A stretch of 64,000 nt of DNA from the NCBI GenBank assembly GCA_013398055.1, contig VZRS01003935.1, forward strand, positions 186,001 to 250,000, written 5' to 3'. Both the position numbers and the translations under genes were made by a program. This document shows positions 1-13,302 of this stretch, one piece after another. Each line of letters starts with the position of its first letter. The stretch's first letter is position 1. Source of the stretch: Ifrita kowaldi (taxonomy: Eukaryota > Chordata > Aves > Passeriformes > Cinclosomatidae). Below the pieces are notes generated by a model, which made no database searches, was not told the DNA's origin, and saw only the letters and a list, made by a program, of their open reading frames with translations.

Positions 1-2926
1 CCCCAGACAAACAGTCATATTGGGCTCTACAGTCACATGTGTTTTGCAATATTCCTCTGCCACTCATTTCCATCAGCGCTGTCTCTGCTGAAATGTTTTG
101 CCACAGGAGGAGATGGACAGCGTTGTTCAGAGCATTTCCCAAAGGTTCAATAAGACTTTTTGTTTGTGAAGCTGAGGGTTTGTTATACTTCCTGGGAATG
201 AGACAGTTCGCATCCTCTTGGAAGAGCAGGAGAAGCAGGTCTAAGGAAGAAAGGAGATTAAACACCAGCTACTGGATTGATGGATCGCTTTGCTTTACTT
301 CCTTCGTAATTTATGGACATAAACCAAAATCTGCCATCTCACAGATGTTTGACATTTCTGGCAAACATAAAATACAGACCAACAGAAAAACAAAAGTAGC
401 ACATACCAGGAATCAATTCCACAAACCCAACTTTTTTTAACTTTGCTGCCACAAAACCCTAATTCCCATATTGTTAAAAAAATTCCTTCTCTTCCTTCCT
501 ACATACAAGCTCAGCCCCCTTGATAGATAGTCCATTTCTTTTTAGTGCCTACTGTCTTTGTGGTAACATTTTTATTTGCTGGATGAAAGGGTAGGAAGCC
601 TACTGGTGATTTTCCACTGCTGTTTATTTTATGCAGAATTTCCTCAGATTCTCCAGCAAAGGGTATCTGGGGATCTTTTCTTCAGTTGTATCCATCATGG
701 AAGGGTCTTGATCCTTGTTACACATACAGTAAATACTCATCATTAGCAACATATCAATACTTAGTTGTCCTTAAATAATTGTTGTTGCCACTGGCTGGAA
801 AACAGAATAAATGGGAGGGGAGGCATACCCTGGGCAAGTATTGATTGCTGTTTCAAGATATTGCCAAAAAATGAGATCCACAGAAACTACAGTAAAATAT
901 TACAGTACAAGTTGGTGAGACACCGAGTTCTGAATTGTTTTCAACTTTGTTGAGAGCATTATTGATCTTCTATATCCAAGGGGACTTGGTGTCCTAAGTA
1001 TTTTCATTACAGCTTCTGGCTCACCTACAAGCACACTAAACCAAGAATACTTTGTTTGGGGAACTAAGTGGTCTCTGGTCTGCCTTGCTCTTGAATTGAA
1101 TCCAACTTCTGAGAGGCTTCCTCAGCCCTGATGTTGTCAGCAGAGCACAGTGTTATGTTGGAACATGAGGGAAATATTAAATCATGGAAATTAACTAAGT
1201 GGAAGGACTTAATTTAATTCCTTCATCCTAGGTTATTGTTTTTTCAGAGTCATAACAAATTAGGAGGACTATGTAGTGCAGGGGAGAAAAAAGGAAAACA
1301 CCTTACCCAAAAAAACCCCTAGGAAACCAACAGACCCTGGCTCATGATGTCTTTGCCTTGTGTTCTTATGTGTCCCTACTCTTGTGCCTTTAATATACAT
1401 CACATCTTCAGAATATACTCTCCACTGTCATGCATGGAGCCGTGGATTACAGATGTTAATAGGATGTGGTAGAAAATAGTTTTAAAATTTCTGGTGCAGA
1501 GGATTGTGCTGGATATGGTCATAGGCTGGTGAGATGATCCAGAAGAGGTGCTGAATGTCTGTGATTTTGCTGTTTTGAAAAGACACATCCCAGTAGTGAG
1601 GCTGATTGAAACAGCCACAAAAAATGGAGCTTTTATTTTAAGCGTTAACAAGAGATGATAAAGGGCATTCACTGCAAACTGAGGCTTGTGAACGTGTTGG
1701 TCACAGTTCTGATACCCTGACAGTGGCTGCCACATCAGAGAATCCCCGAGCCTGAGGTGGGGTTGGAGCAGTTTCCCAGCTGCCCTCAGACAGATGGAGG
1801 AATGGATGGGTGCCAGACTTCTCTGTGTTTTCTCTACAGGTTTTATGTGACCCAGCAGAGCATTACTGAAACAGCAGGTCCTGTACCACTCATGTAGTAA
1901 AAGCTAATGGGTTTGTTGCTGAAATTTTTAGGTTTTCTGTGTGCAGTTGTAAGCATCCCATTTATCTAACAGCTGCGCTATTGTTGTTTATGACCACTGA
2001 CTTGAATGAGTTACCAGGAGCTGTTCAGAAGGGGCTCTTTGCTGCCTGAGGCTGTTTTTATCTACGCTCTTGTGTCCCTCAAAAAGAGCTGGGCTTCAAA
2101 AAGGTGTGACTCAGCACAGTTGTGTCACGTCATTTATTATTATTTCTTGCTGAGAGCCTTGAGTATTACCTCAGCACAATTATGAAACAGGGCCCTATTG
2201 TGGTTAGCCCTGTACAAAAATATGCTGAAGGGTGGTCCTGTTATAAATTGAACAGTGCAATGAGAAATACCAGCTAGAGACACTAAAATGAATGCATAAA
2301 AACAAGATAATGTTGCAGCCATCAGTGATTGGGTTAGTCTGCAACTGCCTCAGCTGAAAACAGAGGATTTCTAGCTTGTAAAAGGCTCCCTAAAAAAAAC
2401 AAACATAAAATTTACACCATATTTGTGAGTCAAACAGAAGCAAAGATTTTGAGGTGGGGAAGCAATTGAAAGAAAAAATGTTTGCAGAGTGATTAAAACA
2501 CTAGCAAACCTGGGCTTGCATCTCATGGTCCTTGCTGCTGAAGAACGAGTCTGTTTCTGTGGCTGGTGGTTGTGCTCCCAGTCCTGTCCTTCTCTGGCAC
2601 CACACTTCTGCAAAATGCTTCATGGCAGGATTGAGAGTGTGTGCTGGGCCTCAGACCAGCTGGCTCAGACAACATGTCCACTGCTCCAGAGAGCATTTCC
2701 AGAATCCAGCCTTGGTCCCACTGGAAAGCAATGGATGGCCCAAAGAGATTCCATTAAAGTAAAGGTTCCAGAAATTTCCGATCTCTCTGCTGCAAAGCTT
2801 GAGCTCAATTAGATCAAGAGCTCCAGGACCTTTGGTTTGGCTCCATGGGTGACTAACACTCTCTGGGGGGTCTGGTTCATCTCTCAATGCCAGTGAAGTT
2901 TTCTTCTAGGAAAAGTCTGATGAATT
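1..2926. other. Non-genic unique sequence
   Basis: AT-rich, CpG-poor sequence without a recognisable gene, RNA gene or repeat consensus. The longest open frames (39-440 on plus, 133 codons from a non-ATG start; 1400-1735 on minus, 111 codons) have no recognisable motif and no convincing splice signals. I regard them as chance. Confidence 0.6.
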
Positions 2927-3332
2927 GTGGTGAGTTGACTGGCTGGATACCAGGTGCCCACCAAAGCCACCCTATCACTCCCACCCTCAGCTTGACAGGG
3001 GAAAGAAAATGCAACATAAGATTCATAGGTTGAGATAAGGACAGGGAGAGAGCCCTCACCCATTACCATCATGGGCAAAGCAGACTTGATGTGAGAAAAT
3101 CACGTTAATTTATTACCAATAAAAGCAGAGTAGCATAATGAGAAATAAAAAACATACCTTAAAATACCTTCCCCTCCTCCCAGGCTTGACTTCACCCTTA
3201 TTTCTCCACCTCCTACCCCTCAGCAGCCCAAGGGGACAGGGAATATGGGCTGTGGTCAGTTCATCACTTGTCTCTGCTGCTCCTTCCTCACCAGGGGGAG
3301 GACTCCACACCTTTCCCCTGTTCCAGTGTGAG
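2927..3332 (-). mobile_element. Avian LTR-like repeat, partial
   Basis: Read on the minus strand, this block follows the order I remember for a very common avian interspersed sequence. It has a T-rich stretch with an AATAAA signal (complement of TTTATT at 3109-3114), then the equivalent of a CCCGTGACGGTAATTGGTGAG region, a CTTATCTC block, and a terminal part containing GGCACCTGG-ATCCAGCC. A polyadenylation signal followed by a short terminal segment fits the R-U5 end of an LTR. The upstream end is cut off near 3332, where similarity to the remembered repeat stops. No retroviral gene is attached, so it is a fragment or solo LTR. The LTR class is inferred from layout; the repeat itself was recognised with good confidence. 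Confidence 0.6.
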
Positions 3333-3431
3333 ATTAGATATAGGGGAAGCTTCCAGCACCTTCTCACAGAAGACACCCCTGTAGCTCCCCTGCTTCCAAA
3401 AACCTTGCCAGAAAATCCCAATACACAAAAC

Positions 3432-3517
3432 CATAGAATGGTTTAGGTTGGAAGAGACCTTGGAGATCATCTAGTCCAGCTTCCCTAAGAGCAACAGGGA
3501 CACCTTCCAGTAGACCA
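3432..3517 (-). mobile_element. CR1 LINE 3' end fragment
   Basis: Starts with CATAGAATGGTTTAGGTTGG and continues with GAGATCATCTAGTCCAGC and ACACCTTCCAGTAGACCA, the complement of the conserved CR1 3' terminus. Only about 85 bp remain, the usual severe 5' truncation of CR1. It lies 100 bp from the LTR-like block, in the same orientation. Confidence 0.9.
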
Positions 3518-5429
3518 CTGCTAATCATGACATGTAAGTGTCTAACCCCTGCCAGGTGTCTGATAGGTCTTGTGGCTGAAAAATGCATTTGATTTTAGGG
3601 AAGCTTTGAATGGGCAGCAGTGATTCTGCTTTTCATATTTCCATGAGACCTCCATCAAGACTTAAACACCATCATGGTGGCTGAGGGGAGATCTAATTTT
3701 TGGGTCAAGAATGCATTTTCACATACCTGAATAATGTAACACAGTTTCACATTGATCCAAGAACACACAGAACTTTTGAGTTAACTTTTTTTTTTTGCCC
3801 GTGACTGTGGTTTCCTCCTTCCACCTTCCTTCAGGTGTTCAAGGCGCCAGATCTTGCTGCTGCTGCTGCACAAAGTTGTTCAGCTGAAGCCTGTAAGGCC
3901 ACGGCAAGTGATCACAACTGAGTATCTGTCCCATGGATTGTTTTCTTCTCTGATTAAAATCTCAGGCAAATTCTTCTCATTCCCTAATTCTCCAAAGTCC
4001 CACGATCAGGTCTGTGTACCAGCACACCAGTTCCTCACCAGTTCCTCACCAGCAGCCTGGAGGGACACAGAACCGCTCTATGGCACGTTCAGCTGGGGAT
4101 CTTGCAAAGTGAAGATGTCATTTAGCAACTCCTTCTGAAGCGACACTTTTCCCCCCCTGAAAATAGAAATAACAATTTTTCTGTCTCTCAGGGCAGGCTC
4201 TGAGCTACAGCAAGTCAGTGGTGTCCAGGCCAAGTGAAGGTTGCATCAAACCATCAGCCCCCATTGGTGCATGTAGGAGCTCCAAGCGTGTTGTTACTGC
4301 TTCTTTTCCCAGGCAGGGAGGTGATCCAAGCATGCAGCAAATATTGTATGGCCATCTCTGCAGCCTCAGAATGAGTATTTAACCTGGGGGAGAAGAAAGC
4401 ACATAAGAAGACAATGTGGGTGTGTTGGGAGGGGAGGTAATTTTTAAGCCAAAAAATACAGTGTTTGGAAATTACTGTTTGATTCACATGGATTTCTAGA
4501 GCCAGAGAAGGATGTGTATTGTTTGAGTCAAGGAAAGTCTTTGGGGAGCCATTCTGAAAATGAAAAATGACATGATTAGCACGAAGATTCTCTAATTTCT
4601 TACCCATAAGACTAAAGAATGTTTTTTTCCCCACATGCACAAGGTTTTGTGCTGAATGGCTGCTTTTGGAGGACTGACAATGCCAAAGGTATAGTCTGGC
4701 TACCCTTTCCTCTCCAGCTGATAGATCTGGAGCAGTCCAGTCAAGGAGCATATTGTGAAAACAATGACAGTTTAAAATTAGGCTAATCACTGAGAGAAAT
4801 AATTCATGTCATGACAAAAAGTAGTTTCAGGTAGTTTAGGAGGTGGCACCTATGTTGTAGCCGGCTGCAACTGGATCTTTTCCGTCTCTCAGTTGGGGAA
4901 TTTCCTTTCAATTGATGCTGGCACTGGAATAGCTGAGACTCAACTCCAGATACCTTGACTTTCTGTTTCCTGCTTATCTTAATGCTGGCTGATTTTTCTG
5001 GATTCTCTACTTTCCCTATTAATTATACACTGAAAAAATAACAAAATATTATGAAGCACTCCCATATCTGTGGAATCCAGCATATTGGATTTTTTGCCTA
5101 GAGTGTCAAGCAAGATTAATTATTCTGATAATAGCAGGATTAATCCATTCATCACATACAGTGAAAAAGGCACTGTTAACATTTGGACTGAGTTGTTCCT
5201 GGTCTTGAGAGGAGCAAATGGCAGAACTGGCATTTAGAGGGCATTTGTGCCTTTAAAAAGCCACATTCCCCTGTTACCTTCTTGGGCTCCTTGGGCCAGA
5301 TTCTTGCTGCAGGGCTGGTTGTTACCATGGGGGCAGGAGGCAGCCCTGTGGAGGGCTGTGTAGGTACGAATGTTTGGCAGAACCCTCCAATGTTAGGTAG
5401 GGTATAATTACCCTGTCATTTAACACAAG
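3518..5429. other. Non-genic sequence with short tandem repeats
   Basis: No gene seen. It holds a short CTG tract (about 3855-3869) and an 11-bp direct duplication (CAGTTCCTCAC twice, about 4028-4049). A minus-strand open frame of 178 codons at 4254-4790 begins at GTG rather than ATG and has no recognisable domain. I treat it as chance. Confidence 0.55.
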
Positions 5430-5444
5430 AAAAAAAAAAAAAAA

Positions 5445-5973
5445 NNNNNNNNNNNNNNNNNNNNNNNNNNNNNNNNNNNNNNNNNNNNNNNNNNNNNNNN
5501 NNNNNNNNNNNNNNNNNNNNNNNNNNNNNNNNNNNNNNNNNNNNNNNNNNNNNNNNNNNNNNNNNNNNNNNNNNNNNNNNNNNNNNNNNNNNNNNNNNNN
5601 NNNNNNNNNNNNNNNNNNNNNNNNNNNNNNNNNNNNNNNNNNNNNNNNNNNNNNNNNNNNNNNNNNNNNNNNNNNNNNNNNNNNNNNNNNNNNNNNNNNN
5701 NNNNNNNNNNNNNNNNNNNNNNNNNNNNNNNNNNNNNNNNNNNNNNNNNNNNNNNNNNNNNNNNNNNNNNNNNNNNNNNNNNNNNNNNNNNNNNNNNNNN
5801 NNNNNNNNNNNNNNNNNNNNNNNNNNNNNNNNNNNNNNNNNNNNNNNNNNNNNNNNNNNNNNNNNNNNNNNNNNNNNNNNNNNNNNNNNNNNNNNNNNNN
5901 NNNNNNNNNNNNNNNNNNNNNNNNNNNNNNNNNNNNNNNNNNNNNNNNNNNNNNNNNNNNNNNNNNNNNNNNN
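5445..5973. other. Assembly gap (529 N)
   Basis: Unbroken run of N. Both edges are homopolymer A (5430-5444 on the left, 5981-6004 on the right), so the assembly broke in an A-rich low-complexity stretch. The N count may be an estimate. Confidence 0.99.
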
Positions 5974-6038
5974 TAATTAAAAAAAAAAAAAAAAAAAAAA
6001 AAAAGAAAAAAAGTAAAAAAAAAGAAAAAAAAAAGAAG
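5974..6038 (+). repeat. Poly-A / A-rich tract
   Basis: About 65 bases, nearly all A with single G or T interruptions, directly after the gap. It could be a retroposon tail or simple A-rich sequence; the missing left flank prevents a decision. Confidence 0.9.
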
Positions 6039-7333
6039 GAAGTGATTTTGTTTTTCTCTGATTGCCTTAGTTCCTGCTTTCCTACGGTGAGATTGCCAAG
6101 AACGGTTGTACGGATTTTGAAAGCTAATTTGAGGTCAGACAGTGATTCAAAATCAATTCTTGATTTTTGTCAAGTGGGAGCTGCAGCCGAAGGGTCTGAT
6201 TTGAGAAGAGAGCGAGCAGCCAGGCTGGCATCCTGCCCTTGCTGCCGTTTCCAGCTGCCAGCATCTTCTGTGCCGGCCTCCATGATCCTGCACTTCCTCT
6301 GAACTGATGAAACTCAGGGGCAGGATCCTTTCAGCTTAAACCCCTCATGTTCAAAAACCTTCTTCTATTTTGGTATAGGGAAAGGAAAAGAAACTTAGAT
6401 CTCTGGAATGTGCCCTCATTAAAAAGAGGCTGGGAATTGGCCGGCTGAACAACTGGAGCCCGTGTCAGCTCATGCACTTGTAACTGAAACAACTCAGCTT
6501 TCCAGAAGTCTCTAAATGGATTGCTTTCAGTCGGAACAGTACACAGACATTATAAAACCTGCAATTACTTTTACTGTAGGGCCATAAAATATAGATCTGT
6601 TAAAGTCTGGGTGCAGAACACACGGACATCCTACAGTTCCGACCAGCACAGATGAAAGCCTATTATGGATGATGAAAACAAGGTACTAGAAAATCCATTA
6701 GAGCTATTTGTTCCCACTTGCAATGATAGTCTCTGTAACCACATTAAATCAAAGCATCTCTGAGACTTCATTACGAATTTCTTTTATCGATACCGTATGC
6801 TGATATAAATAACAGTGTAAGAAAATCTGGGAGAAATTACATTGCATTGTATGATTTAGGGATTTGTGATCAATTATTTAGCATTTCTATCAGAGATGCA
6901 CTTAATGTTTTCATTGGAGTGGGACCCTGTAATGCTGGGGACCATGTGCATATTGAGCGAACAAAAATCGCTGGCCCAGAGTGCTTTGACCATTTAAATT
7001 GGGTTAAGGACATAAGAGCGTAAAATGAGAGAGCAAAAATGACTCAGCTCCTCTCTAGACACCACCACCATTCTGGGACTGAAACTACACTCATATCCAG
7101 TAAGAGACACGTTTGCTTTTGAACTCTAAGAAACAGTAAAAACAGAGGCCAACAGAAACCTGCGATCACTGTGTATAACAGCTCCTTCCCCGCGCTCTTC
7201 AAAGCCCCTCCTTCCCTCACAAACAGAAACAAGACTGGCTGGTGTCTCTTCTGGAAATAACGAGCTTGGTCAAGAATGGTTTGCAAAGAGAAAGAAGCAA
7301 GAACTGCACGTTTCGTGGTAAAAAATGAAACGA
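6039..7333. other. Unique sequence, no gene; possible regulatory DNA
   Basis: No repeat match and no credible open frame. Between about 6420 and 7020 the sequence is free of simple repeats and has mixed composition with homeobox-like TAAT/ATTA cores and a TATCGATA-like box. That is the look of conserved non-coding DNA, but conservation cannot be seen from one sequence. Confidence 0.35.
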
Positions 7334-7629
7334 GACTTTCTACAAGGGCAGGTAGTGATGGGATACGGGATAATAGCTCTAAACTGAAACAGGGTAGATT
7401 TAGATGAGATATTAGGAAGAAATTCTTTACTGTGAGGGTGGTGAGACTCTGGAACAGGTTGCCCAAGAGGTTGTGGACTCCCCACCCCTGGAAGTGTTCA
7501 AGGCCAGGTTGGATGGGGCTCTGAGCAACCTGCTCAAGTGGAAGATGCCTTTGCACGTGGCAGGGGTTGGAATGAAATGATCTTTAAGGTCCCTTCCAAC
7601 CTAAACCATTCTAAGATTCTCTGATTCTG
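7334..7629 (+). mobile_element. CR1 LINE 3' end (about 300 bp)
   Basis: Runs from GACTTTCTACAAGGGCAGGT through AGATATTAGGAAGAAATTCT, GGAACAGGTTGCCCAAGAGG and GTTCAAGGCCAGGTTGGATG to CCTTCCAACCTAAACCATTC and the terminal ATTCT repeats. This is the textbook CR1 3' UTR in sense orientation. It lacks the ORF2 part, so it is a dead, 5'-truncated copy. The well-kept consensus suggests a moderately young insertion. Confidence 0.95.
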
Positions 7630-9655
7630 TAATTAAGATTGTTGTAGTGCTTTTGACAAGAGTCAAAACCAGCCTTGTTCTTCCTGATCCATCAGGAGGT
7701 TTGCATTTGAGTTTGCAGGCCCTATGAACTCAAAATATTAAAAAGAGATATTAATCAAACATGCCAATACAGTTCAGAGAAAGTGATATGAACCCAAAAC
7801 AATGATTTCCCCCCTGCCAGAGCTCTGTTTGCAATATGTAATTATCATGAGCTGGTTGGCAATCCTGCAATAACTAGGCACAACAGCATGAGTTAGGAAT
7901 GTATCATCTATCTATCATCAATCTTACCTTGTAATTTCTTTGCTTTTATTGGTCTATACAACCTCCTCACACATAAATAGTGGTATGCAACTTTGTGAAA
8001 ATTGTTCAAAATGAAAAAGCCTACCTTAAAATAAATGATAGTAAACACAACTATTTCTAGCATAAATATATAATTTGCACTTTAGAAATCCAAGATTCAT
8101 GCACCCCCAAATTATGAGAACTGTGGCTTGTTGACATAGATGAGCAGAGGTGTCTGTGTCAGTGACTGGTTCCAAAGTAATTTGAAACAATAAATCTGAA
8201 ACTCAAACTTGTATAATGCCACACTTGCAGGGACTGCCCGTGTGGGTGCAGTTCAGATAATGAGGGCAGAGGCCCTAACTACCTAAAGGATGTGAAATTC
8301 CAGTTTTTACTCAAGGTGGCTTTGAGAATCTCAGACTGTTTATTCAGCATTATCACCTCCACGCATTTGTCCCTGTGAAACGGATGTGTCAGGGAAACAT
8401 GTTCCTGTCCTGAAGGATGTTACTTCTGAATGAAGACAGATTTCCAGGAGTTTTCTTTCAGGATGCATGTGGGGGAGAACAGAGTGACTGTGGTCTTCTG
8501 AAGACCTCAAATGGCAGAGAATTCTTTGTCTCCATCTAAGGCTAAAACCCTGGAGATCTTCTCCAAGGGCTGGGCAGCTGGAGTTGATGCCATGTGCAGG
8601 AGCAAACTCTCGGTACAAACAGCAATGCTTGCTGCTGACCCAGGCCCCCAGCCTTCGTGTCAGTCAGGGGGGCTGGTTAACTCCAAAACAACCTGGGACA
8701 AATGATCTTTTACCCTTCTTTGGGTCTGAAAGTCTGGATTTGTTGTATCATTCTCGTTACTTAAAAGGAGAAGCAGATGTGAGTATCCTAACTAAACAGA
8801 GCCTTTGGGGCAGTTGCTCTTCATAATTTGATCTTTAATCAGTGTAATCATAGAAAGGGGCTAAAAACAGAGTGTCTACATTACGGACATTTATACAGAA
8901 AGCAGGGGACCCTAGAGGTGGGTGTTGAAGCATTACGTCAGTATTGCCCCTTTTTCTCTTCCACTTGACTGTGGAATGGTACCAAAAAGGTGGATCTATC
9001 AATTTCGTACCAAAAAGCTACAGATTAAACAAAAGCACAGCCTGCTGTCTCACATCAGCCTGTCACCACGGTCGCTCTGAACTGTTTGACTGAATGCCAC
9101 ATAGCAAAGCCAAAAAGCAGGAAAACTTCCTGTCCTCACAGCGGTGACATGACATAACCAATGTCCTTGTCTCTGGTATCCCTAAGAAAAAACCTTTTGA
9201 GGTTTAGCTGAAGCTCCTGAAAACATCCGTGAACCTGAACACATCAGGGTTACAGCTTCTATGTGTATACGTACATCTGTGTATATACATACGTACATAT
9301 AAATATTTTAAAATGGAAAAAGTCCAATTCAGCTTCCATTCCTGACAAGTAGAGTACATCCACTGGGTTTAACAGGAGAGTAAAATCAGGTCCCAGCTCA
9401 TGAAAGGGGTTCAGTCTGAGCTTTGAGGAGGTGACACGTACCAGAGACTTTAATTAGTCATGTCAGCAGAAGCTTTGCTGACTAAGGACTTCCATAGCTC
9501 AGCTGGTCTGTAGGGCAGCATCCAAACTGGATGCTGTAGGATGTTGACCTCTCTTGAGAACCCTGTGCAGCCGCCAACCATCTGCAAAACATGCAGAGTA
9601 ATCATAATAATTCCCTTGGCAGTCTGTTTCAGAGAGGAAAGGGAAAAGAAAGAGT

Positions 9656-9678
9656 AAAAAAAAAAAAAAAAAAAAAAA
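9656..9678 (+). repeat. Poly-A tract
   Basis: Twenty-three consecutive A, followed by AT-rich sequence with one undetermined base at 9688. No retroposon body was recognised upstream. Confidence 0.95.
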
Positions 9679-10070
9679 TAAATTTAANAAATTAATTTCA
9701 GTTAGCGTTGAAATACTCCTGTGATTATTGCCTTCACATTTTTTAGTTAGGGGCTATACATTAGAACATTTCTACTCTCAACACCAAATGTTGTAACAAG
9801 GTCTTCAGGGCTAGGATTGAAAAAAAACAAAAAGAAAACTCGTTATACTAGTTTGGTATTCTCCCCCATCAACAAAGACAGATCTTGATCCTTAAGAGGA
9901 AATGTGTTTTAGAGGTAGTTAACATTATTTATTAGTTGCCACAAATAGCTTTCATATCCAATTGTAGGGATAGCCAACCTCCCTGACCCCATGAACAATA
10001 TAGCAAAATCTTCGTATGCCTGACAGTTTGTTATCCCAGAATTTAGAATAAGAGGAAAGGAAATGAGTTT

Positions 10071-10132
10071 GTGGTGGTGGTGGTGTTGTTGTTGTTGGGG
10101 TTTTTTTGTGGGTTTTTGGTTGGTTTTTTTTT
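10071..10132 (+). repeat. GTG/GTT simple repeat and G/T-rich tract
   Basis: GTG repeated about five times, then GTT about four times, then alternating G-runs and T-runs. The long glycine/valine/tryptophan and histidine/proline runs in overlapping frames are products of this repeat, not proteins. Confidence 0.9.
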
Positions 10133-12082
10133 CTCCCCTGAAGCACCGATATATAAAATACACCAATACTGCTATACCTGGTTCCCTGAGCTCCTCCATT
10201 CCTCTGGAAGCACTGGGAAGGGCAGGCGTTGCTTTGAACAGTGGCTGCCTCTGGCTGGTGACTGCAACATTATCAGGCCAAAACTGTTTTCCATGGAAGG
10301 CCTATTTACACAGGAGAGGTCGGGAGGTGGAAGTGTCCCCATATGGAGGTGAACCTGTGACATGGGGCTGACTTTAAAATAAAGGCACTCTTCAGCAGGT
10401 TCGGCTCTGAAATTCGTTACTTGTACAAATGGGGGAACAGAAAGTAAAATGAGACTATTTTTCATGTACCACATGTAATAACCCTTTAAATACTTGGTGA
10501 GCCCTCTAGTGGTGCTGTCCGTGCCCTGGAAACCTCCGGGAGTCAGCTGGAGCCAGGCAGCTCTTCGTCTGAGTACCAGCGCTGCTCTTAAGGGTGCAGC
10601 GTGCACATCTCCTTTATTCTGATCACCTTTTAAAACCACGGAGGTGAGGGCTTTATTTCTGCTTCCCCTGATAAAAAATTCTTCAAAACAGAGGTGTGTG
10701 GCTCCTACATCCTAGGCAGCTGTGGTGGACAACTAAGACAACATCATCCTTAGTGTGTCTGCTGCAAGTCTGGTTTTCACCATGCCGTGCTCTCTAGGGT
10801 TAAACAGCATAGTAGGGATACAGCAAGAGTTCACCAGAGAGGAAAAATTTGGCTAGAAAATCCTAAACCCATTTCTAAAAGAGCTCATCTATGGGATTTC
10901 TGTGCAGTGAAAAGCATCACTCTGCTTTTATTCCAAACACAGTTCGGAGCGCTCCTTTATTTTTTTAGAATTGACTCATAAAGACTACAGGAGGGCACCA
11001 ATTAGTGAAATAAACCTCTAATCCTCAGTGCAGTGCCTGCTACAGGACTGCTGTTTAACAGCCTCCTTGCTAATCAATTCTCTTCAGTCGGCTAAATGCC
11101 ATAGATGCTATGTAAATAAATGCAAGTTTAAGAGTGTTCTACAGCGAGCAGTTAAAGCTATGTTCCTTCTACTCCACCATAAAATCAGCAGGCATGCTAA
11201 CAGATATCTACTCCACCTTGTAGAAATGACTTTCCTTGTTCGTTTGATTGCTGCAGCTTGGGAAAAACAGAAGCAGGGAGCAGCAATAAACTGCCTGTTC
11301 TTCTTGCCCAGCACCTCAAACATCGGATACCTCGATGGCAGCCAGGGCATGGAACAAAGGTGCATATTTTAGAGTCAAAACACTGCCCACAGTTTAGGTG
11401 GCTATTTTAGCTCTTCTGTGATAAATTCAAAGTCAGACTGTCATACCTGGAGCTTTCTGGATAAAATGGCTGCTCCTTGTCACCTTCTTCATGCATAACA
11501 TTCCTCCAGAGGAGAGGTTTTCCCTTACAAGTTTAGATGTGTTCTCTTACGAATGGAGATATTAGTGCAACATACAGTAAGTGTAGTTTGAAATGAGACA
11601 GTGTGCAAAATCCCATCAAAGACAAATGAAGCACAGCCCTGCTGAGGATGATGGCAAATCCACATCTTTAATGGAACCAGAATTTCACCCCTAGCGTGTC
11701 AGCGAGCAACAACTTTTAACTAACAATTTTTTTTTCTAAGCAGGGTCAAAGAAACCTGAAAAACTGTGTGTATTTGTCATTTCTCTTCTGTGCTGTCCTG
11801 AGGTAAGAGCAGTGATGCTCAGAAAAAGATAATCAAACCCTTAATATTTCCAATACTACATCCCAGTATCCTCCAGCATGGAGATGAGTGAAAACAAATG
11901 AAACACAGGGAGATGGAATTACTTGCCCTGAATTCTCCATCAAAACTTTAAATAAAGCACAGGTCCTGTGTGCTCATGGCATTGAGCAGACAATTAAAAG
12001 CAAGTAAATAAGATGATGCTGTGTCCTGCAAGTTTCACTGAGTTACTTACATAACATTCTTGTCAGTCTTCATACTTACATT

Positions 12083-12160
12083 GAATAAAAAATATTAAAT
12101 AAACAAAGCATTTTATTTGAGTTGAATAGCAAGTCTTGAATAAATAAAGCATTTTATTTG
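12083..12160. repeat. Imperfect AT-rich direct duplication
   Basis: TTGAATAAA plus AAAGCATTTTATTTG occurs twice about 40 bp apart, with an extra 11 bp in the first copy. Likely a local slippage duplication. The AATAAA strings inside it are not evidence for a gene end. Confidence 0.7.
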
Positions 12161-13302
12161 CGTGTCTAGCATTTAAGAATATTCAGAATCTCCAAAGCTC
12201 CATTATCTTGCCTTTGTGGAGAAATGTACCCTTCCTTTTTTTCGGTGCAGATTTTTTAATAATTTCTGATAATGTTGTGATACATATCATTGGCAACTTC
12301 AAACGCTCACTTTTTTACAGAAAAATGATCTTAATTATACAAACTCCTTCTGCCTAGTGGGAACTTATTAACGTAGCAACATCTTATACATTAATAGCAA
12401 CTAATTTCCACATCTATTATTTATCAATATTTTAGCACGTAGCACAGGTGGTGAGTTTTTCACTGACTGAAATGGTGAATGAATGCAGGTAAATTATACT
12501 GACAGACCGAATGCACCATGTGCATGACTGCTGAAACCTAAGAACTTCATAAAGCAGAGACAAAGATGTCACATTTTTTTTGCTCTCCAAATGTTACCAG
12601 TTTTGGAGCTCCTTTCCTTTTATGCACACAGAGACACAAAATTTCCAGCAACTTAATTATGTATATTTATTAAGTATGGAAACTGGACCTGTTGACATAC
12701 TGCACATGCAGAACCATTCTGAAATTATTAGTTTAACTAATAGGCAGTCAAATTATTTCAAAATACGCTTAGAACAGCTAAGATTGCTTAAAGAGGAATC
12801 TTTCTGAATTCCGTAACTGAAAAAGGAGGCAGCAAACCCTGTAAATTCAGATCAGTGAAAACTAGAGGACAAAGAGCTGGTTATGCAAAAAATGAGAACT
12901 GAAAAGAACTCAGTGAGTCCTGGTGAAATTCCACGATAGCAAAATATAACAATTTCTTTGGAGAATGTCTGAGAAGGTTTGTTTCTTTAGCTTTATTTGA
13001 ATTATAGTTTTAGTATGAGATGTTCAGAAATTTTATTTTTGGTTTTCTTAAATTAGCAAGATGCTATCCATTTAGGAAAAACAGTTGGGGCTTTTCCTCT
13101 ACCTTGCATTAGACTGAAAATATACATGCTTAGTATAAAATAGCTTTATAATACATAGCATAATTTCCTGCCAAAGATTTGGGTCTGCTCTTTACTAGGG
13201 CTGGTGGTTTGCCATGATAAGCCATACACGTTTCCATGGGGAAAATGCAAGGTGAGCATCATGAGCATGTAGTACAAAACATGGATAATTTAGTTTAAAT
13301 AC

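Noticed and set aside
4254..4790. 178-codon minus-strand frame
   Set aside because: GTG start, no domain, AT-rich chance frame.
7044..7556. 170-codon minus-strand frame
   Set aside because: Its first half lies antisense to the CR1 copy at 7334-7629. No independent support.
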